DNA of 41,695 nucleotides, taken from positions 1 to 41,695 of IMG/VR virus record IMGVR_UViG_3300021512_000007. One strand, given 5' to 3'. The translations under genes were made by a program, and so were the position numbers. The notes below the pieces were generated by a model. It searched no databases and was not told where the DNA came from. It saw only the letters and a list, made by a program, of their open reading frames with translations. This document shows, in pieces, positions 20,348-30,200 of the stretch. Numbering within the stretch: the first letter of the stretch is position 1; the number at the start of each line of letters is the position of its first letter. Origin of the DNA: a virus.

Positions 20348-22288
20348 ATGAAAAAGCGACTCGCACTCAGCGATCTGCACAATTACCAGAATGAATCTGT
20401 CGATCATATTGTGGCTCAACCTGAATCAATGTTGTGGTTAGGGGTCGGGCTGGGCAAAAGCATAACAACCCTCACAGCGTTCAATTTTCTGCGCAAAATA
20501 GGTCAGTCGTCTGCAATGCTGATAGTGGCCCCGCTGCGAGTATGCCAGCTAACATGGCGGCAAGAAGCTGAGAAGTGGGCTCACACCAACCATCTGACCT
20601 TTAGCCTCATGTGCGGGAGCGAGAAGAAACGCCAACGCGCCTTGTTTAGAAAAGCTGACATTTATCTTGTGAACTATGAGTCGTTGACCTGGTTGGCAAC
20701 TCAACTTGCTCACTATTTTATCGACGCTGGTCATCCGATGCCGTTCGACATGTTGGTGTTTGATGAGGTGTCGAAGGTCAAGCGCGAGGACTCAAAGCGG
20801 TTCGCGGCTTTCGCCCCCATTGCACCAAAGTTCTCGCGCAGAGTAGGTTTGACCGCATCACCCTGCTCGAACGGGATGCAGGATGTTTGGGGTCAATTCT
20901 TTATGCTGGACGGCGGAAGGCGCCTTCATCAGAAGTTTAAAGCGTTCCAATCGGCATTCTTTTACCAGGGTAACGGCGCCTACGCCAAATGGATACCATA
21001 CGACGATACCAAAGAGATGATCGTTAATCGGATTAGTGACATGACAATCGAGTTGTCTGCCGCAGATGCCGGGCTGGACATTCCTGCGTTGACTGTAATC
21101 GACACCTGGATAGAGTTTTCGCCACGGTTAATGAAGCAGTATAAGGAGCTTGAGACTCAGTTCTTCATCGAACTCGACGAGGGCGGTCGAATCGAAGTGT
21201 TTAACCGGGCTGCATTGTGCAACAAGTTACTGCAGTTTGGAAACGGGCGTGTTTACAGCTACCCAGATGAGCTAAATCCTGACGTGTGTATCGTCGAGAA
21301 AGTCCACGATCAAAAATATGACGCTCTGGCCGAAATTGTAGAAGGCTCTGGCGACGACCCGATCCTACTGGCGTATAGCTTTACCAGCGAGAGGGAGCGC
21401 ATCATGGAGATTTACCCTGATGCGGAATGCCTAACTGGTGTGAGCGAAGAGGAGGCCATCGGCATCATGGATCGATTTAACAGAGGTGAGACCAAGTTGC
21501 TGATTGCCCATCCGCTGTGCTTAGAGGGTGAGACTGAAGTTTTAACCGAGAGTCGAGGGTGGGTTGAAATTACAGAAATTCGACGCTGCGAACGGGTATT
21601 CGATGGCGTCGAATTTGTCAATCATAGTGGCTGCTCTTACTCGGGATACGCTGATGTGATCGACAGGCTCGGTCTCGGTATGACACCAGCACACCGTATG
21701 AAAATCAACGGTAAATGGATCAGGGGGAACGATGTTCGAGATAATAGAAGTACTCGACAGGAAGCACTCTACACCTACAAGGGGGATGACGCTTATCTTG
21801 GGGAAATGTGTGCGGTGCGAGAGGGTAAGCACGCTGATACTGCAAAACGCAATGAGGCACAACCGCAAAAAGCACACGTTTACGACATAGTGGATTGTGG
21901 TGAACGTAATCAGTTTGCGGTTAGAAACAAGCAGGGTGAAATATTTATTTCGCATAATTCGGCAGGACATGGTTTAAACCTACAGTACGCATGTAACATC
22001 GTCGTATGGTTTGGTCTTAATTATAACCTTGAGTTGTACGAGCAGTTCATCGGGCGAATCCATCGCCAGGGTCAGCGCGATGCTGTGCAATGTTTTAGGG
22101 TCGTAGCAAGAGGTACGATGGATGAAGCTGTAATGTCCGCGTTGCTAAGCAAAGACGCCACCCAGAGTGCAATGAAAGCGGCGATAAACGAGTATCGAGG
22201 TGTAGAATGCTCAGGTGAGATCGATATGGTGTTCGAAGAGCAACTGGCTCCACCTCCACCTCCACCTCCACCTCCACCTCCTCAATAA
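20348..22288 (+). CDS. SNF2-type DEAD-like helicase containing a mini-intein
   Basis: ATP-dependent DNA translocase/helicase of the SNF2 group, common in phage replication modules. Motif I GVGLGKS (Lys37), motif II FDEVSK (139-140), motif III LTASP (168-172), motif V split by an intein, motif VI QFIGRIHRQGQR (about 566-577). Residues 391-537 are the intein; excision joins IAHPL to SAGHGLN and leaves 499 aa. The C-terminus is a run of prolines encoded by CCACCT repeats. The ribosome site is weak. It lies between small genes and the promoter at 22294. Confidence 0.92.
   Translation: MKKRLALSDLHNYQNESVDHIVAQPESMLWLGVGLGKSITTLTAFNFLRKIGQSSAMLIVAPLRVCQLTWRQEAEKWAHTNHLTFSLMCGSEKKRQRALFRKADIYLVNYESLTWLATQLAHYFIDAGHPMPFDMLVFDEVSKVKREDSKRFAAFAPIAPKFSRRVGLTASPCSNGMQDVWGQFFMLDGGRRLHQKFKAFQSAFFYQGNGAYAKWIPYDDTKEMIVNRISDMTIELSAADAGLDIPALTVIDTWIEFSPRLMKQYKELETQFFIELDEGGRIEVFNRAALCNKLLQFGNGRVYSYPDELNPDVCIVEKVHDQKYDALAEIVEGSGDDPILLAYSFTSERERIMEIYPDAECLTGVSEEEAIGIMDRFNRGETKLLIAHPLCLEGETEVLTESRGWVEITEIRRCERVFDGVEFVNHSGCSYSGYADVIDRLGLGMTPAHRMKINGKWIRGNDVRDNRSTRQEALYTYKGDDAYLGEMCAVREGKHADTAKRNEAQPQKAHVYDIVDCGERNQFAVRNKQGEIFISHNSAGHGLNLQYACNIVVWFGLNYNLELYEQFIGRIHRQGQRDAVQCFRVVARGTMDEAVMSALLSKDATQSAMKAAINEYRGVECSGEIDMVFEEQLAPPPPPPPPPPPQ
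21518..21958 (+). other. mini-intein, 147 aa
   Basis: Starts Cys391 (CLEGETEVLTESRGWVEI, block A), block B TPAH with Thr446 and His449, block F VYDIVDCGERNQFAV, block G ending in His-Asn, with Ser538 as the +1 nucleophile. There is no homing endonuclease domain, so it is a splicing-only form. It sits between L and SAGHGLN in helicase motif V, the conserved-active-site location inteins favour. Confidence 0.92.
22249..22283 (+). repeat. CCACCT microsatellite encoding a proline tail
   Basis: About five CCACCT units give a run of prolines at the end of the SNF2 protein. Hexamer slippage would change only tail length. Confidence 0.85.
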
Positions 22289-22293
22289 ACAAG

Positions 22294-22322
22294 TTGACAC
22301 TGTAAAGCGCATGGCTTACAGT
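22294..22322 (+). promoter_or_regulatory. sigma-70 promoter with operator dyad
   Basis: TTGACA (22294-22299), 17-bp spacer, TACAGT (22317-22322). CTGTAAAGC and GCTTACAG inside the promoter form an inverted repeat related to that at 18859. Serves 22370-23297. Confidence 0.8.
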
Positions 22323-22369
22323 AGGATCTCTTTAACACGTAAACGAACGAGCACCGGAGAGAACTTATA

Positions 22370-22513
22370 ATGGATGAATTTGGAGACTTCGTAACCTTCC
22401 TTATAGCTAAACACCAATTCGTATTAGGACTAATGGTCGAAGGCCGATCCAAAGACGCAAAGGAGCAGTTACATAAAACCGTTTGCGTCCACGCAAACGG
22501 AAAGGCGCTCTAA
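22370..22513 (+). CDS. small hypothetical protein, 47 aa
   Basis: ATG with CGGAGAG upstream and a start 48 bp past the promoter -10. Acidic N-terminal half (MDEFGDFVTFLIAKHQFVLG), basic-polar C-terminus encoded by the first hairpin. Its TAA lies within the long hairpin at 22506. Function unknown; could be a leader peptide for the following hairpin-controlled gene. Confidence 0.6.
   Translation: MDEFGDFVTFLIAKHQFVLGLMVEGRSKDAKEQLHKTVCVHANGKAL
22479..22500 (+). other. hairpin inside the small ORF
   Basis: CCGTTTGCGT and ACGCAAACGG, perfect 10-bp arms separated by two bases, so the closing pairs probably open. It directly precedes the longer hairpin. Confidence 0.6.
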
Positions 22514-22558
22514 GGTCAGTGCTCATTGAAAGACCTAATGAGCACTGACCTTAGAGCG
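22506..22558 (+). other. 22-bp perfect hairpin between two small genes
   Basis: Arms 22506-22527 and 22537-22558 are perfect reverse complements with a 9-nt loop. It contains the stop of the gene ending at 22513 and ends four bases before the ATG of the next gene, which has no free ribosome site. No U-tract follows, so it is not a simple terminator. Candidate RNA switch, processing site or antitermination element. Confidence 0.75.
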
Positions 22559-22562
22559 TTGT

Positions 22563-22793
22563 ATGAACTTAACAAAAAGGTCACGGATAGGCGCAGAAAC
22601 CCTGGGCCGAAAGAACATGCTTAAACAGAGCGGGATGATAGCGGGCACGGTAGTGGCACTAGCCTATGCGATATCATACTTCCATACCCAGCAAACGTGT
22701 TTGGAAAGCGAATACCCAGGTTATACTGTCACCTGGCAACTGAACGGATACTGTATTGCCAGCAAAGGCGCTACGGTAATACATCTGGATTAG
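22563..22793 (+). CDS. small membrane protein, 76 aa, paralogue of 18927-19145
   Basis: One membrane segment (about 25-40), then CLESEYP...WQLNGYC, the same C...YP...YC pattern as the 72-aa protein at 18927. ATG at 22563 lies right after the hairpin; an internal ATG at 22617 is an alternative start. Function unknown; an envelope role is inferred from topology only. Confidence 0.6.
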   Translation: MNLTKRSRIGAETLGRKNMLKQSGMIAGTVVALAYAISYFHTQQTCLESEYPGYTVTWQLNGYCIASKGATVIHLD

Positions 22794-22809
22794 ATCAGGA
22801 AACTAAATA

Positions 22810-23055
22810 ATGAAGCCGTTCAAGTACAACATAGGCGAAAAACTTTATATCGGTGGACTCAGCAAAGGATATAAATTGGCAAACCCCTTTATTGTCGGTA
22901 AGCGCAAAAGGGAGACCATAAAACTCCTGGTTGACGGCGAGATCGTAGAGTCTGAGTACCGTGTATATTCGCCTGATCCCGACGAGTTTTCCCAAGTTTG
23001 GTATGGTGAGGAAGCATTGACAAAAAACGTGGAATCAGGAGATCAAAGACGATGA
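22810..23055 (+). CDS. hypothetical protein, 81 aa
   Basis: Beta-rich small protein: KYNIGEKLYIGG, FIVGKRKRETIKLLVDGEIVESEYRVYS, an SH3/KOW-like appearance. ATG with AGGAAA upstream. Not recognised. Overlaps the next gene by ATGA. Confidence 0.65.
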   Translation: MKPFKYNIGEKLYIGGLSKGYKLANPFIVGKRKRETIKLLVDGEIVESEYRVYSPDPDEFSQVWYGEEALTKNVESGDQRR

Positions 23056-23297
23056 GAGTACGACCAGACCTTAATCCGAACGAACCTTTGTTCAAGTACG
23101 CTAAATTCGTAAACGAAGAAAATCCCATTCTCGCCAGTAAGCAAGGTAAGATTGCAGGTATTGTCGTCAAAGATCCGCTAGGATGGATACTGCTGGCGGG
23201 CGCTCAAGGAAAAGGAGCAACTGACCACTACATCACCCTATCAGAATGTATCTCCGCTGGCGAGGATGCCGGGTATAAATTCTACCAGGACGAGTAG
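23052..23297 (+). CDS. hypothetical protein, 81 aa
   Basis: ATGA-coupled to the previous gene; last rightward gene. Ends 16 bp from the convergent tail gene, and no terminator is seen in the gap. Contains KQGKIAGIVVKDPLGWILLAGAQGKG. No family recognised. Confidence 0.6.
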   Translation: MRVRPDLNPNEPLFKYAKFVNEENPILASKQGKIAGIVVKDPLGWILLAGAQGKGATDHYITLSECISAGEDAGYKFYQDE

Positions 23298-23313
23298 CCA
23301 ACAATACAAAGAC

Positions 23314-25620
23314 CTAAATCACAACGTCGGCCCCTTGTGTGATGCTTGGGGCCAGGCTCACAATCTCACCAGTCCGAATATAGTATTTAGCACCGACTGT
23401 CCCAGTCCCCCTCACACGAACAACCCCGCCATCCAGCATTGTCATTAACGATGTAACACCATCTGTCGATGTTAGCGTTGCGACGAGCATAGGATCTTTC
23501 GGCAAAATCTCAGTAAAAGCGACCCATGCGTTCGGCGTCGTTTCACCGATAGTTAGCGTTTGCCAAACTTCAACCGGGCTTACCGTAATACTCACCGAGT
23601 TAACAATCCCTTTAATACCTGTTCCGTCAACAGTTGTTTCCAGCAGCTCCCCAATGTCGAGGAGCGGCACAGTGGTCGCATCCATGAATGTTTTCACACT
23701 CTTGATCGTAGGTTGAGGGGCTTGAGCCGCAAGCTGACGCTCTCCCAGTGCGCGTATGGCGATTATGTCAGTCATCAGTGCGTTATTAAGGGTTGGCATC
23801 AGGCGGTCGCCAGCGGTGCCATTTAGTCGTACTAAGGCCAGCTCCCCGCCAATCTCGTCCCCGTGAATATAGATCCCGTTGCCCTGGTAACTCGATACAG
23901 GCTCTTCGCTTAATTCGATGACTGCTGCATCAGGTAGAATGACATCCGCAGCAGTTGCAGCAAAGTTCCAAGGGAGTACCGGGTAGCGAGGTTTAAACTC
24001 AATCGACTGAGTTGTGCGACTTGGCACAATCATTGCACCAATATCGTCAGCTATCCCTTTTAGCGCCTCCATGGGCGTCTTGTTATTGTAGCTGTACGCC
24101 CCACCATCGACGTTCCATGTGACGGTTGACCATACGTTCGTCCAGCCAACAGGGATAATCAGATCGGCGAGCTGCTGTACGGTCTGAAGCGAACCGTAGT
24201 TGACGCTCTCGGCCTGACGGTACGGCTTGGTTAGCAGGGCATTAAGCCCTCTACCAGATACAGAAACAGACTCCTCTGCGAACTTCCGGTTGGTTGAAAT
24301 TTTCTCAACGATAACGTGCCAAACATAGGTGTTGATTGTGATATGCAGAACGATAGGGGCCCCGTTCGGTAGCTGTTTAACGAGGCCAATGTCCGATGGG
24401 TTTAGCAGGTCGCCAGCAAATTTCCAGGCGAAGCTATCCGCGTCCAGGGCGAGCGTGATTTTGCTCATTTGGATCTCGGTCAGATCATCGTCCAGCGTCA
24501 CGCTAATTGAATTTTTCATCGTATAAACATCCTGAATCGGTATTATTGTTGTGGCGCCCGAAGGTGGATCTGGGTCTACCGGGTCGCGGGGCAAGTCTAT
24601 CCACGGTGTTACTCCTCGATCAGGCTGTTTTGTTTCTTCAACAGGAGCGCACCGCTTGAACTCGTTAAATGGTGTTGCGATTTGAAACGAGCTACAAAGC
24701 TTCTCTGAAACAAGACCTAGCGAATGGCTTACCGACAGAAACACTTCTGTACCGCGAATCAACCTAAGATCTGTGGCCGGGTCGTATGCGGTCTGCGATA
24801 AGGAAAATTCGCCTGTCGGCGTGTATTCTATTGCAGGAGGGAGAATCAGGCTACGCAAGAAGTCGTGTTGAATCTCCCGCAAATCAACCGAGTCGAATGT
24901 GATTTTATCGGGGTTCGTGACTGTCGCTTGCTCGTATGGAAATTGCACGGTAGCCGGTATAGGGATTGTCGATTCGAGATTCCCGCAGCGGCTTATCTCG
25001 ATAGGTGTCGCCTGCTCCCATACGAAAGCGACTTCCCCGTACAGCGCGATAGCTCGATCCTGCACGCATAATGTGGCCAGCGGGACGGGTGTTGCATTCT
25101 CAACCGCGAAGCACGATGTATCGGTGATAGATTGCGCGGCTTGCACGACCGCATCTACCTTGACATTAGTGACTGTCCCGTTAGATACAGGGAGACAGGT
25201 TTCCACACCTGGCGTCGTCGTCGCATCTTCCACAACACCCTTACTTAGGCTGGTTATGAAGCGGGTAACGTTTGGATCGTAATTCCCTATTGCGCCAGCA
25301 ACCATATCGTCAAGCGTTGCAGCGAGAACTCCCAGGTTTTGAACATTCTTCCCAGTAACATTCGACGATAGTCCATCAAGCGCCGGTGAGATGGTCGCAC
25401 GAAGCGGGTTATCGCCAACGATGTCCGTCGATAACCCGTCGAATGCTACAGAGACAGTCGCACGAAGAGGGAGATCGCCGATGATGTTCGACGATAGCCC
25501 GTCAAGCGTTACAACCAGCGAACCTTGGTTGAGCGTTGGGCCAACGAGGAAATCCCCATTTGGCGTGTAGCTATCCCGATAAGCTGGCGATAATGTCGTA
25601 CTGGGACTATAGGCGCTCAT
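23314..25620 (-). CDS. large tail-tip / hub-like protein, 768 aa
   Basis: Last gene of the leftward tail operon. The N-terminal part has 21-aa tandem repeats (DGLSSNIIGDLPLRATVSVA-type, about residues 38-90). The central and C-terminal parts (IPIQDVYTMKNSISVTLDDDLTEIQMSKI, then VSVSGRGLNALLTKPYRQAE, a KGIADDIGAM segment and a beta-rich tail) look like the central baseplate/hub proteins of YuA-like phages. Likely sits at the distal tail and contacts the host. No clear ribosome site; 12 bp past the previous stop. Confidence 0.75.
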   Translation of the reverse strand: MSAYSPSTTLSPAYRDSYTPNGDFLVGPTLNQGSLVVTLDGLSSNIIGDLPLRATVSVAFDGLSTDIVGDNPLRATISPALDGLSSNVTGKNVQNLGVLAATLDDMVAGAIGNYDPNVTRFITSLSKGVVEDATTTPGVETCLPVSNGTVTNVKVDAVVQAAQSITDTSCFAVENATPVPLATLCVQDRAIALYGEVAFVWEQATPIEISRCGNLESTIPIPATVQFPYEQATVTNPDKITFDSVDLREIQHDFLRSLILPPAIEYTPTGEFSLSQTAYDPATDLRLIRGTEVFLSVSHSLGLVSEKLCSSFQIATPFNEFKRCAPVEETKQPDRGVTPWIDLPRDPVDPDPPSGATTIIPIQDVYTMKNSISVTLDDDLTEIQMSKITLALDADSFAWKFAGDLLNPSDIGLVKQLPNGAPIVLHITINTYVWHVIVEKISTNRKFAEESVSVSGRGLNALLTKPYRQAESVNYGSLQTVQQLADLIIPVGWTNVWSTVTWNVDGGAYSYNNKTPMEALKGIADDIGAMIVPSRTTQSIEFKPRYPVLPWNFAATAADVILPDAAVIELSEEPVSSYQGNGIYIHGDEIGGELALVRLNGTAGDRLMPTLNNALMTDIIAIRALGERQLAAQAPQPTIKSVKTFMDATTVPLLDIGELLETTVDGTGIKGIVNSVSITVSPVEVWQTLTIGETTPNAWVAFTEILPKDPMLVATLTSTDGVTSLMTMLDGGVVRVRGTGTVGAKYYIRTGEIVSLAPSITQGADVVI

Positions 25621-25632
25621 TTACTGGCGACA

Positions 25633-26760
25633 TCACACAACGAGCTGCGGGATCAGCGGCGCCTGGGCTTCAGGTTTAATCAGGCGCTCAACAAACGTCC
25701 ATGCAACCGTGCCGTCCGTCACTGTGCCAGCGCTGGTCGGCCATACGGGTTCTGACGCAGCAGTTGTCCCAGGGGTTGTGCATTTATAGTAATAGGGTGT
25801 TGCAGCAGGATCGGTCGGGTAGACCTGTTCGGTGGCAATATAACCGCCCTCTTTCCATTTGGTGGCATCAACCCGCGCTGTCAAAATCACCGGCTCGCTG
25901 TTCGCAAACTCCATCGTGTATGCTGTCGAGGCCGCAGTATTAACCTCTGTATCGGCCACATATTCACCTGTATCGTACTTGTTGGCGTAAACCTTAAACT
26001 TCTCTCCGGCAACACTCTCGGTTATCGCACCATCGATTTTGCGTCTGACGAGGGAGATGTTTAGTTCTTCGTGGTCGTGAATACTGGTGTCGCCGTATGC
26101 AGGGTAGTCGCGGATAATCGGTACATCGACAATCGTATCTCCTGCAGCATTCCAGCGGGCAAGCCTAATGCTGTTTGTTTGACTCTCGTATGACCATTTG
26201 TCGTTGGTATCAATAACGACTTTAATGGTGTCCTGGTCGATCCGCATTGCAATCTGAAGGCTACCCCCGCTCTCATTTGCCAAGTATGATGGTCGTAGTC
26301 TTATAATTGTTACACCTGCCGCAGACCTGCATCTGGCGCTAATCAACCTAGTGTCATCGCTGCTATAGCTCTCTCTGCCCGCAGCTCTAAATTGAATACC
26401 AAGTGACGCACCGTTCGCTGGTGTGACAATGTAGTAGTGATTAGCGTCACCGTCCACGCCGCTTATTGTATGCTCACCCGTCGGTGTTGCAGCAGGATCA
26501 CTAATATCAAAATGGAAGCAACCATCTCTCCCAACCCCAATCTTATTGGTGAACGCATACTCAGAATTGTAAAAGTGACCGAGTGTTGTGACTTCGGTCA
26601 TCCCTGTCAGATCAAACACCACGTCCGATCCTGAGTCAGAGACTCCCAGCGCGGTTGCCCACGCAAGGTACGCCTCGTCGGGTGTCTGGGTTGTCGTGAC
26701 GAACTCCCAACTAATCGAGTGATTGACCGGGCTATAGAGCGGTGTTTCGGTCAGCGCCAT
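25633..26760 (-). CDS. tail-tip protein with C-terminal carbohydrate-binding-like module, 375 aa
   Basis: Beta-rich structural protein. The last 50 residues (YYYKCTTPGTTAASEPVWP, then a DGTVAWTFVERL segment) match a small module frequent at the ends of phage tail proteins, commonly thought to bind glycans. The start shares one base (TGATG) with the previous stop. Placed in the tail-tip cluster. Confidence 0.7.
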   Translation of the reverse strand: MALTETPLYSPVNHSISWEFVTTTQTPDEAYLAWATALGVSDSGSDVVFDLTGMTEVTTLGHFYNSEYAFTNKIGVGRDGCFHFDISDPAATPTGEHTISGVDGDANHYYIVTPANGASLGIQFRAAGRESYSSDDTRLISARCRSAAGVTIIRLRPSYLANESGGSLQIAMRIDQDTIKVVIDTNDKWSYESQTNSIRLARWNAAGDTIVDVPIIRDYPAYGDTSIHDHEELNISLVRRKIDGAITESVAGEKFKVYANKYDTGEYVADTEVNTAASTAYTMEFANSEPVILTARVDATKWKEGGYIATEQVYPTDPAATPYYYKCTTPGTTAASEPVWPTSAGTVTDGTVAWTFVERLIKPEAQAPLIPQLVV

Positions 26761-27179
26761 CAGATGTTCCCCTCAGTGAAGCTCCCACTGAGAACCTGAA
26801 CAACCCCACCAACTCTGGCGGTCAGCGTGTTAAAAATAATATCTTCGCCGCTACCGGTAATGCCGCAACCCGCATCCATGACGAACCCGCCATCTTTGTC
26901 GAGGAACCTGGCCCACTCGATGTCCTCGTCAGCATCGGCAGACACATCATCACTCACAGTATCGAGCGTGAGCACGCCTGTTGTGATCGTCCCGCTTGGC
27001 GCAGACATATCGAGCGTCCCGATTAACGTTTGATCGGTTATCGCTGCGCCGGTTGCGGGTCGCCCGACACCAGCCCCATAAAACTTGATTGTCGCGTTTG
27101 CTCCCGCCCCCGTGTCGAGCGCATCAAGAATAATTTGCATTCTCGCGTTCCTGGTCACAGTCGGCATTCCAATACTCAT
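26760..27179 (-). CDS. tail-tip protein, 139 aa
   Basis: Small beta-rich protein (NATIKFYGAGVGRPATGAAI, then TLIGTLDMSAPSGTITTGVLTLD) as in YuA-like tail clusters. ATG with GAGGAG upstream. Specific role unknown; likely a tail-tip subunit. Confidence 0.65.
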   Translation of the reverse strand: MSIGMPTVTRNARMQIILDALDTGAGANATIKFYGAGVGRPATGAAITDQTLIGTLDMSAPSGTITTGVLTLDTVSDDVSADADEDIEWARFLDKDGGFVMDAGCGITGSGEDIIFNTLTARVGGVVQVLSGSFTEGNI

Positions 27180-27203
27180 GTTAGTTCAGCTCCTCAATTC
27201 TTA

Positions 27204-30200
27204 TCACGGGGTATCGATGTCACCACGCACTTCTATGCAGAACGTGAAGTCATCGTCAGTTGCATCACCTTGGCCAATCGATTGGATGATCCAAAGCGGG
27301 CTGTTGGCGGCAATCGTGTTAAACCTTATCAGGTTGCCAGCAGCCCAACCGCTCCCCCAGCCGCCGAGCGGTATTGTGAAGTACGGTTGGCTGGTGTTGG
27401 GGTTAACCGGCGCAATGTCTGCTGCTATCGCAACACCCGTTAAAATTTGACCTGTGTTTTCACCAATGACGTTCACCAGGGTCGCCGATGTGAACAGTAT
27501 CATCCATCGTTCCTGAATCCCACTGGCGTTGTCAATGGTAATCGGGTACTGGGAGTTATTGTACTGCGCTGCGACAGCGGAACCAATGAGAATATCACTC
27601 CATGCCCCTGTCCACGTCTGCTGGTCAAATGGAATGCTGGTGTGAGCAAAGAGATCTCCGTAGACAACAGCGTTTGCAACGAGAGTGTCGGCTATCGGGA
27701 AGTCGTGTGTTAGCGGCTGAGTGAGAGACAACTTACCTGTGATTTGAACATCACTCAGCAGAGCCATATCCTCGATCCGATCTATGATGGTTAGCGGTTG
27801 AGCAACCCCCGATAAATCCACCCAGTCGATTGTTCCCACGTCAAGGTCAGCTGTGTAGCGGGTATTGAGAATCTCTTGTCCTGCGCTATCTTTGACGTTC
27901 AACTTCGCCAGTCGACCTCGACCCAAATCGGTCTGTGTTGCATCAACATACGTCCCGCTCGTGGTCTGGTTGTTCAATATAACAACGACATCGCCTGGTC
28001 TGTAGATCGGCACACGGCCATCTTGAGGGAGCCGAACAGGATCAAGACCTAGCTTATCGGCATCTAACGGTAAGAACGTCTGACTGATGGCGTTGTAGAG
28101 CATGGTGTCAGCCCACACGCGACTGCTTACAAAAATCTCACCGTTGGGGTCGATCAGATCCACATCGTACCAATCTTCACCCTCGTTACCTGCTGCGATT
28201 GTCCACGAGCCGAACTCAACGTCGATGACGCCTGTTGAATAGTTACACCACCCTTGGGCGTCTGCTGTGTTGATATAGCCAGACGAGTCAGGGGTTATTG
28301 TGATATTCGATCCGTCCTCAAGCTGCGCTCGAAGTTGCACGCTATCGACCTTTACCGGAGCGTTAGGTATGCGAAATGCAACTTCGGCCACTGGCTCTTT
28401 GCCAGCTTCGGTTGTCAGAGACTCGAGCGAAATACTGTTTGCGGCACCCTCTGGGATGGACGTTAAAGTAATTTTACCTGTGGTGTAGTCGATTGTCCCA
28501 GAGTCGATGCCTGCGTTTGTTGCCCCGTCTATGTTCGAGTACAACCTTCCCTCGCGGTCAACGTAAATATCGCCGCCGAGTGTAAATCTCACCGACCCTG
28601 GAACAATTGCCTCGTCGAACTGATTTGTGAGATCGACCTCGGTGCTGGATGTTGCGATCAAATCCTGCTGAGCAGGTGGAGAAGGGGGCGCAACCTCGTC
28701 AACCTTGTATAGCACTGTTACCGAGCCATCGTTGGGTATTTTACCGTTTAGATTGGTGTTAGTGTACCCCGATACCGACCTCGGGGTTTTCTTTGCCCAA
28801 GCCGTCGATTGGTCATAGACAGTCGCCCCATATCTATTGCTCATAAAGCCGCCACGTCGCAACCTTCGAAGTGTCTTCGGTGGTATTGTATCAACAGGTC
28901 TTTTAAGAGTTATCGCCTGCTCGGTGTTGAGCGTTATCGACCCGGTGGCGTAGTTGACTGTGCTCCCTGCAGCAGGGCTTGTGATCCCGCCGCTACCGTT
29001 GTCCCTTGCCTGAGCTGTCGCATTGAACGAGGTGTTGGCGTTAAGTAGCTCAAGTTCATAGCCTGTCTCAGGCGGCTGGACATTCCACTGTAGCTCGATG
29101 CTACCGGGCGTTAGGTCTGTATCAGAAACTAAGAGTGTGACGGTTGACCCTGTAACGACAGGCGAATTGAATGTTTGCGATTTACCGGCACTCGCGCCAC
29201 CCGTTATGATTCCATAGGTGTAGTCGGCTGTGAGCACCTGCCCGTCGAGCGGAATAATGTTCGGTTTAATCTCAACGTAACCTGTGTTGTGACGAAGAAT
29301 ACCTGTCGCGTCACCCGTGATTATCCCGTCAGCATCGGCAGAAGCAGTCCGAGCAGTCCCATCATTCCATGTGAGGACAAGCGTGGCAGGTGTGACGGGC
29401 AGTTGCGTGAGCGTGGCCTTGATAACCACGGCACCGGGTGTGAAGTCTGAGCGATTGAAGTATCGAGCCTGCTTACCTGATGTAAATATGATCGCGCTAT
29501 CTGTGTCGGGTAGAGCTAGTGTTGTAAGCGTAACAGTACCGGTGGCGTAGTTGACCGTACCTGAGCCGACCCCTTCTTCAAGAGCATGTAGTCCGCCAGT
29601 TGCATCGTCGTATAGCGTGTACCACTCGCCCAGCGCCATGAATGATACTCGCGTTGAGCCTGGTAGCGGGACAGGGGAGAGTGTTGTGATCCATGTGCTA
29701 TCTCTATTGGCGTCGGTCACTTCGAGCATGGCTGTGTCGGCGATCTTGACCGGGGTAGCAGCGGGGCGGAAGACTAAGTTACCGTAGTTGGAGCCTATAA
29801 CTATCGCACCCCAAGCGCTATCTGTTATATCTATCGTCAGAATCCCCTGCGCATAGTCAATCGCGCCGATTACGCTAGAGTCAATTGACAGCGTCCCGTC
29901 CACATCGACGCATATCCCCACATGCGTTGGCATCGACAACGAACCAGGCAGACAGGCCGACCCTAAGTAGATCGCATATTGCTCGTTGGTGTAGAATGCT
30001 GTTCCATTGCCAAGATGCTCACCGAACGACACCAAACCCTGCGCCGAATCAATTATCGGCGAACAGACCCCGTTCATGTCTGCGTCAGCAATGAATATTG
30101 ATGTTGATGCGCTCGGGATGATTTGACTGTACACCGAGTCAACCTTTATTGACGTGTCCGCTGTCACCCCAGCCGTTATGAGAGGTCGAGCCGAGTAGTA

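Noticed and set aside
24021-24037. Sigma-54-like TTGGCACAATCATTGCA on the plus strand
   Set aside because: One mismatch at a conserved G, lies antisense inside the leftward hub gene, and has no rightward gene after it; most likely coincidental.
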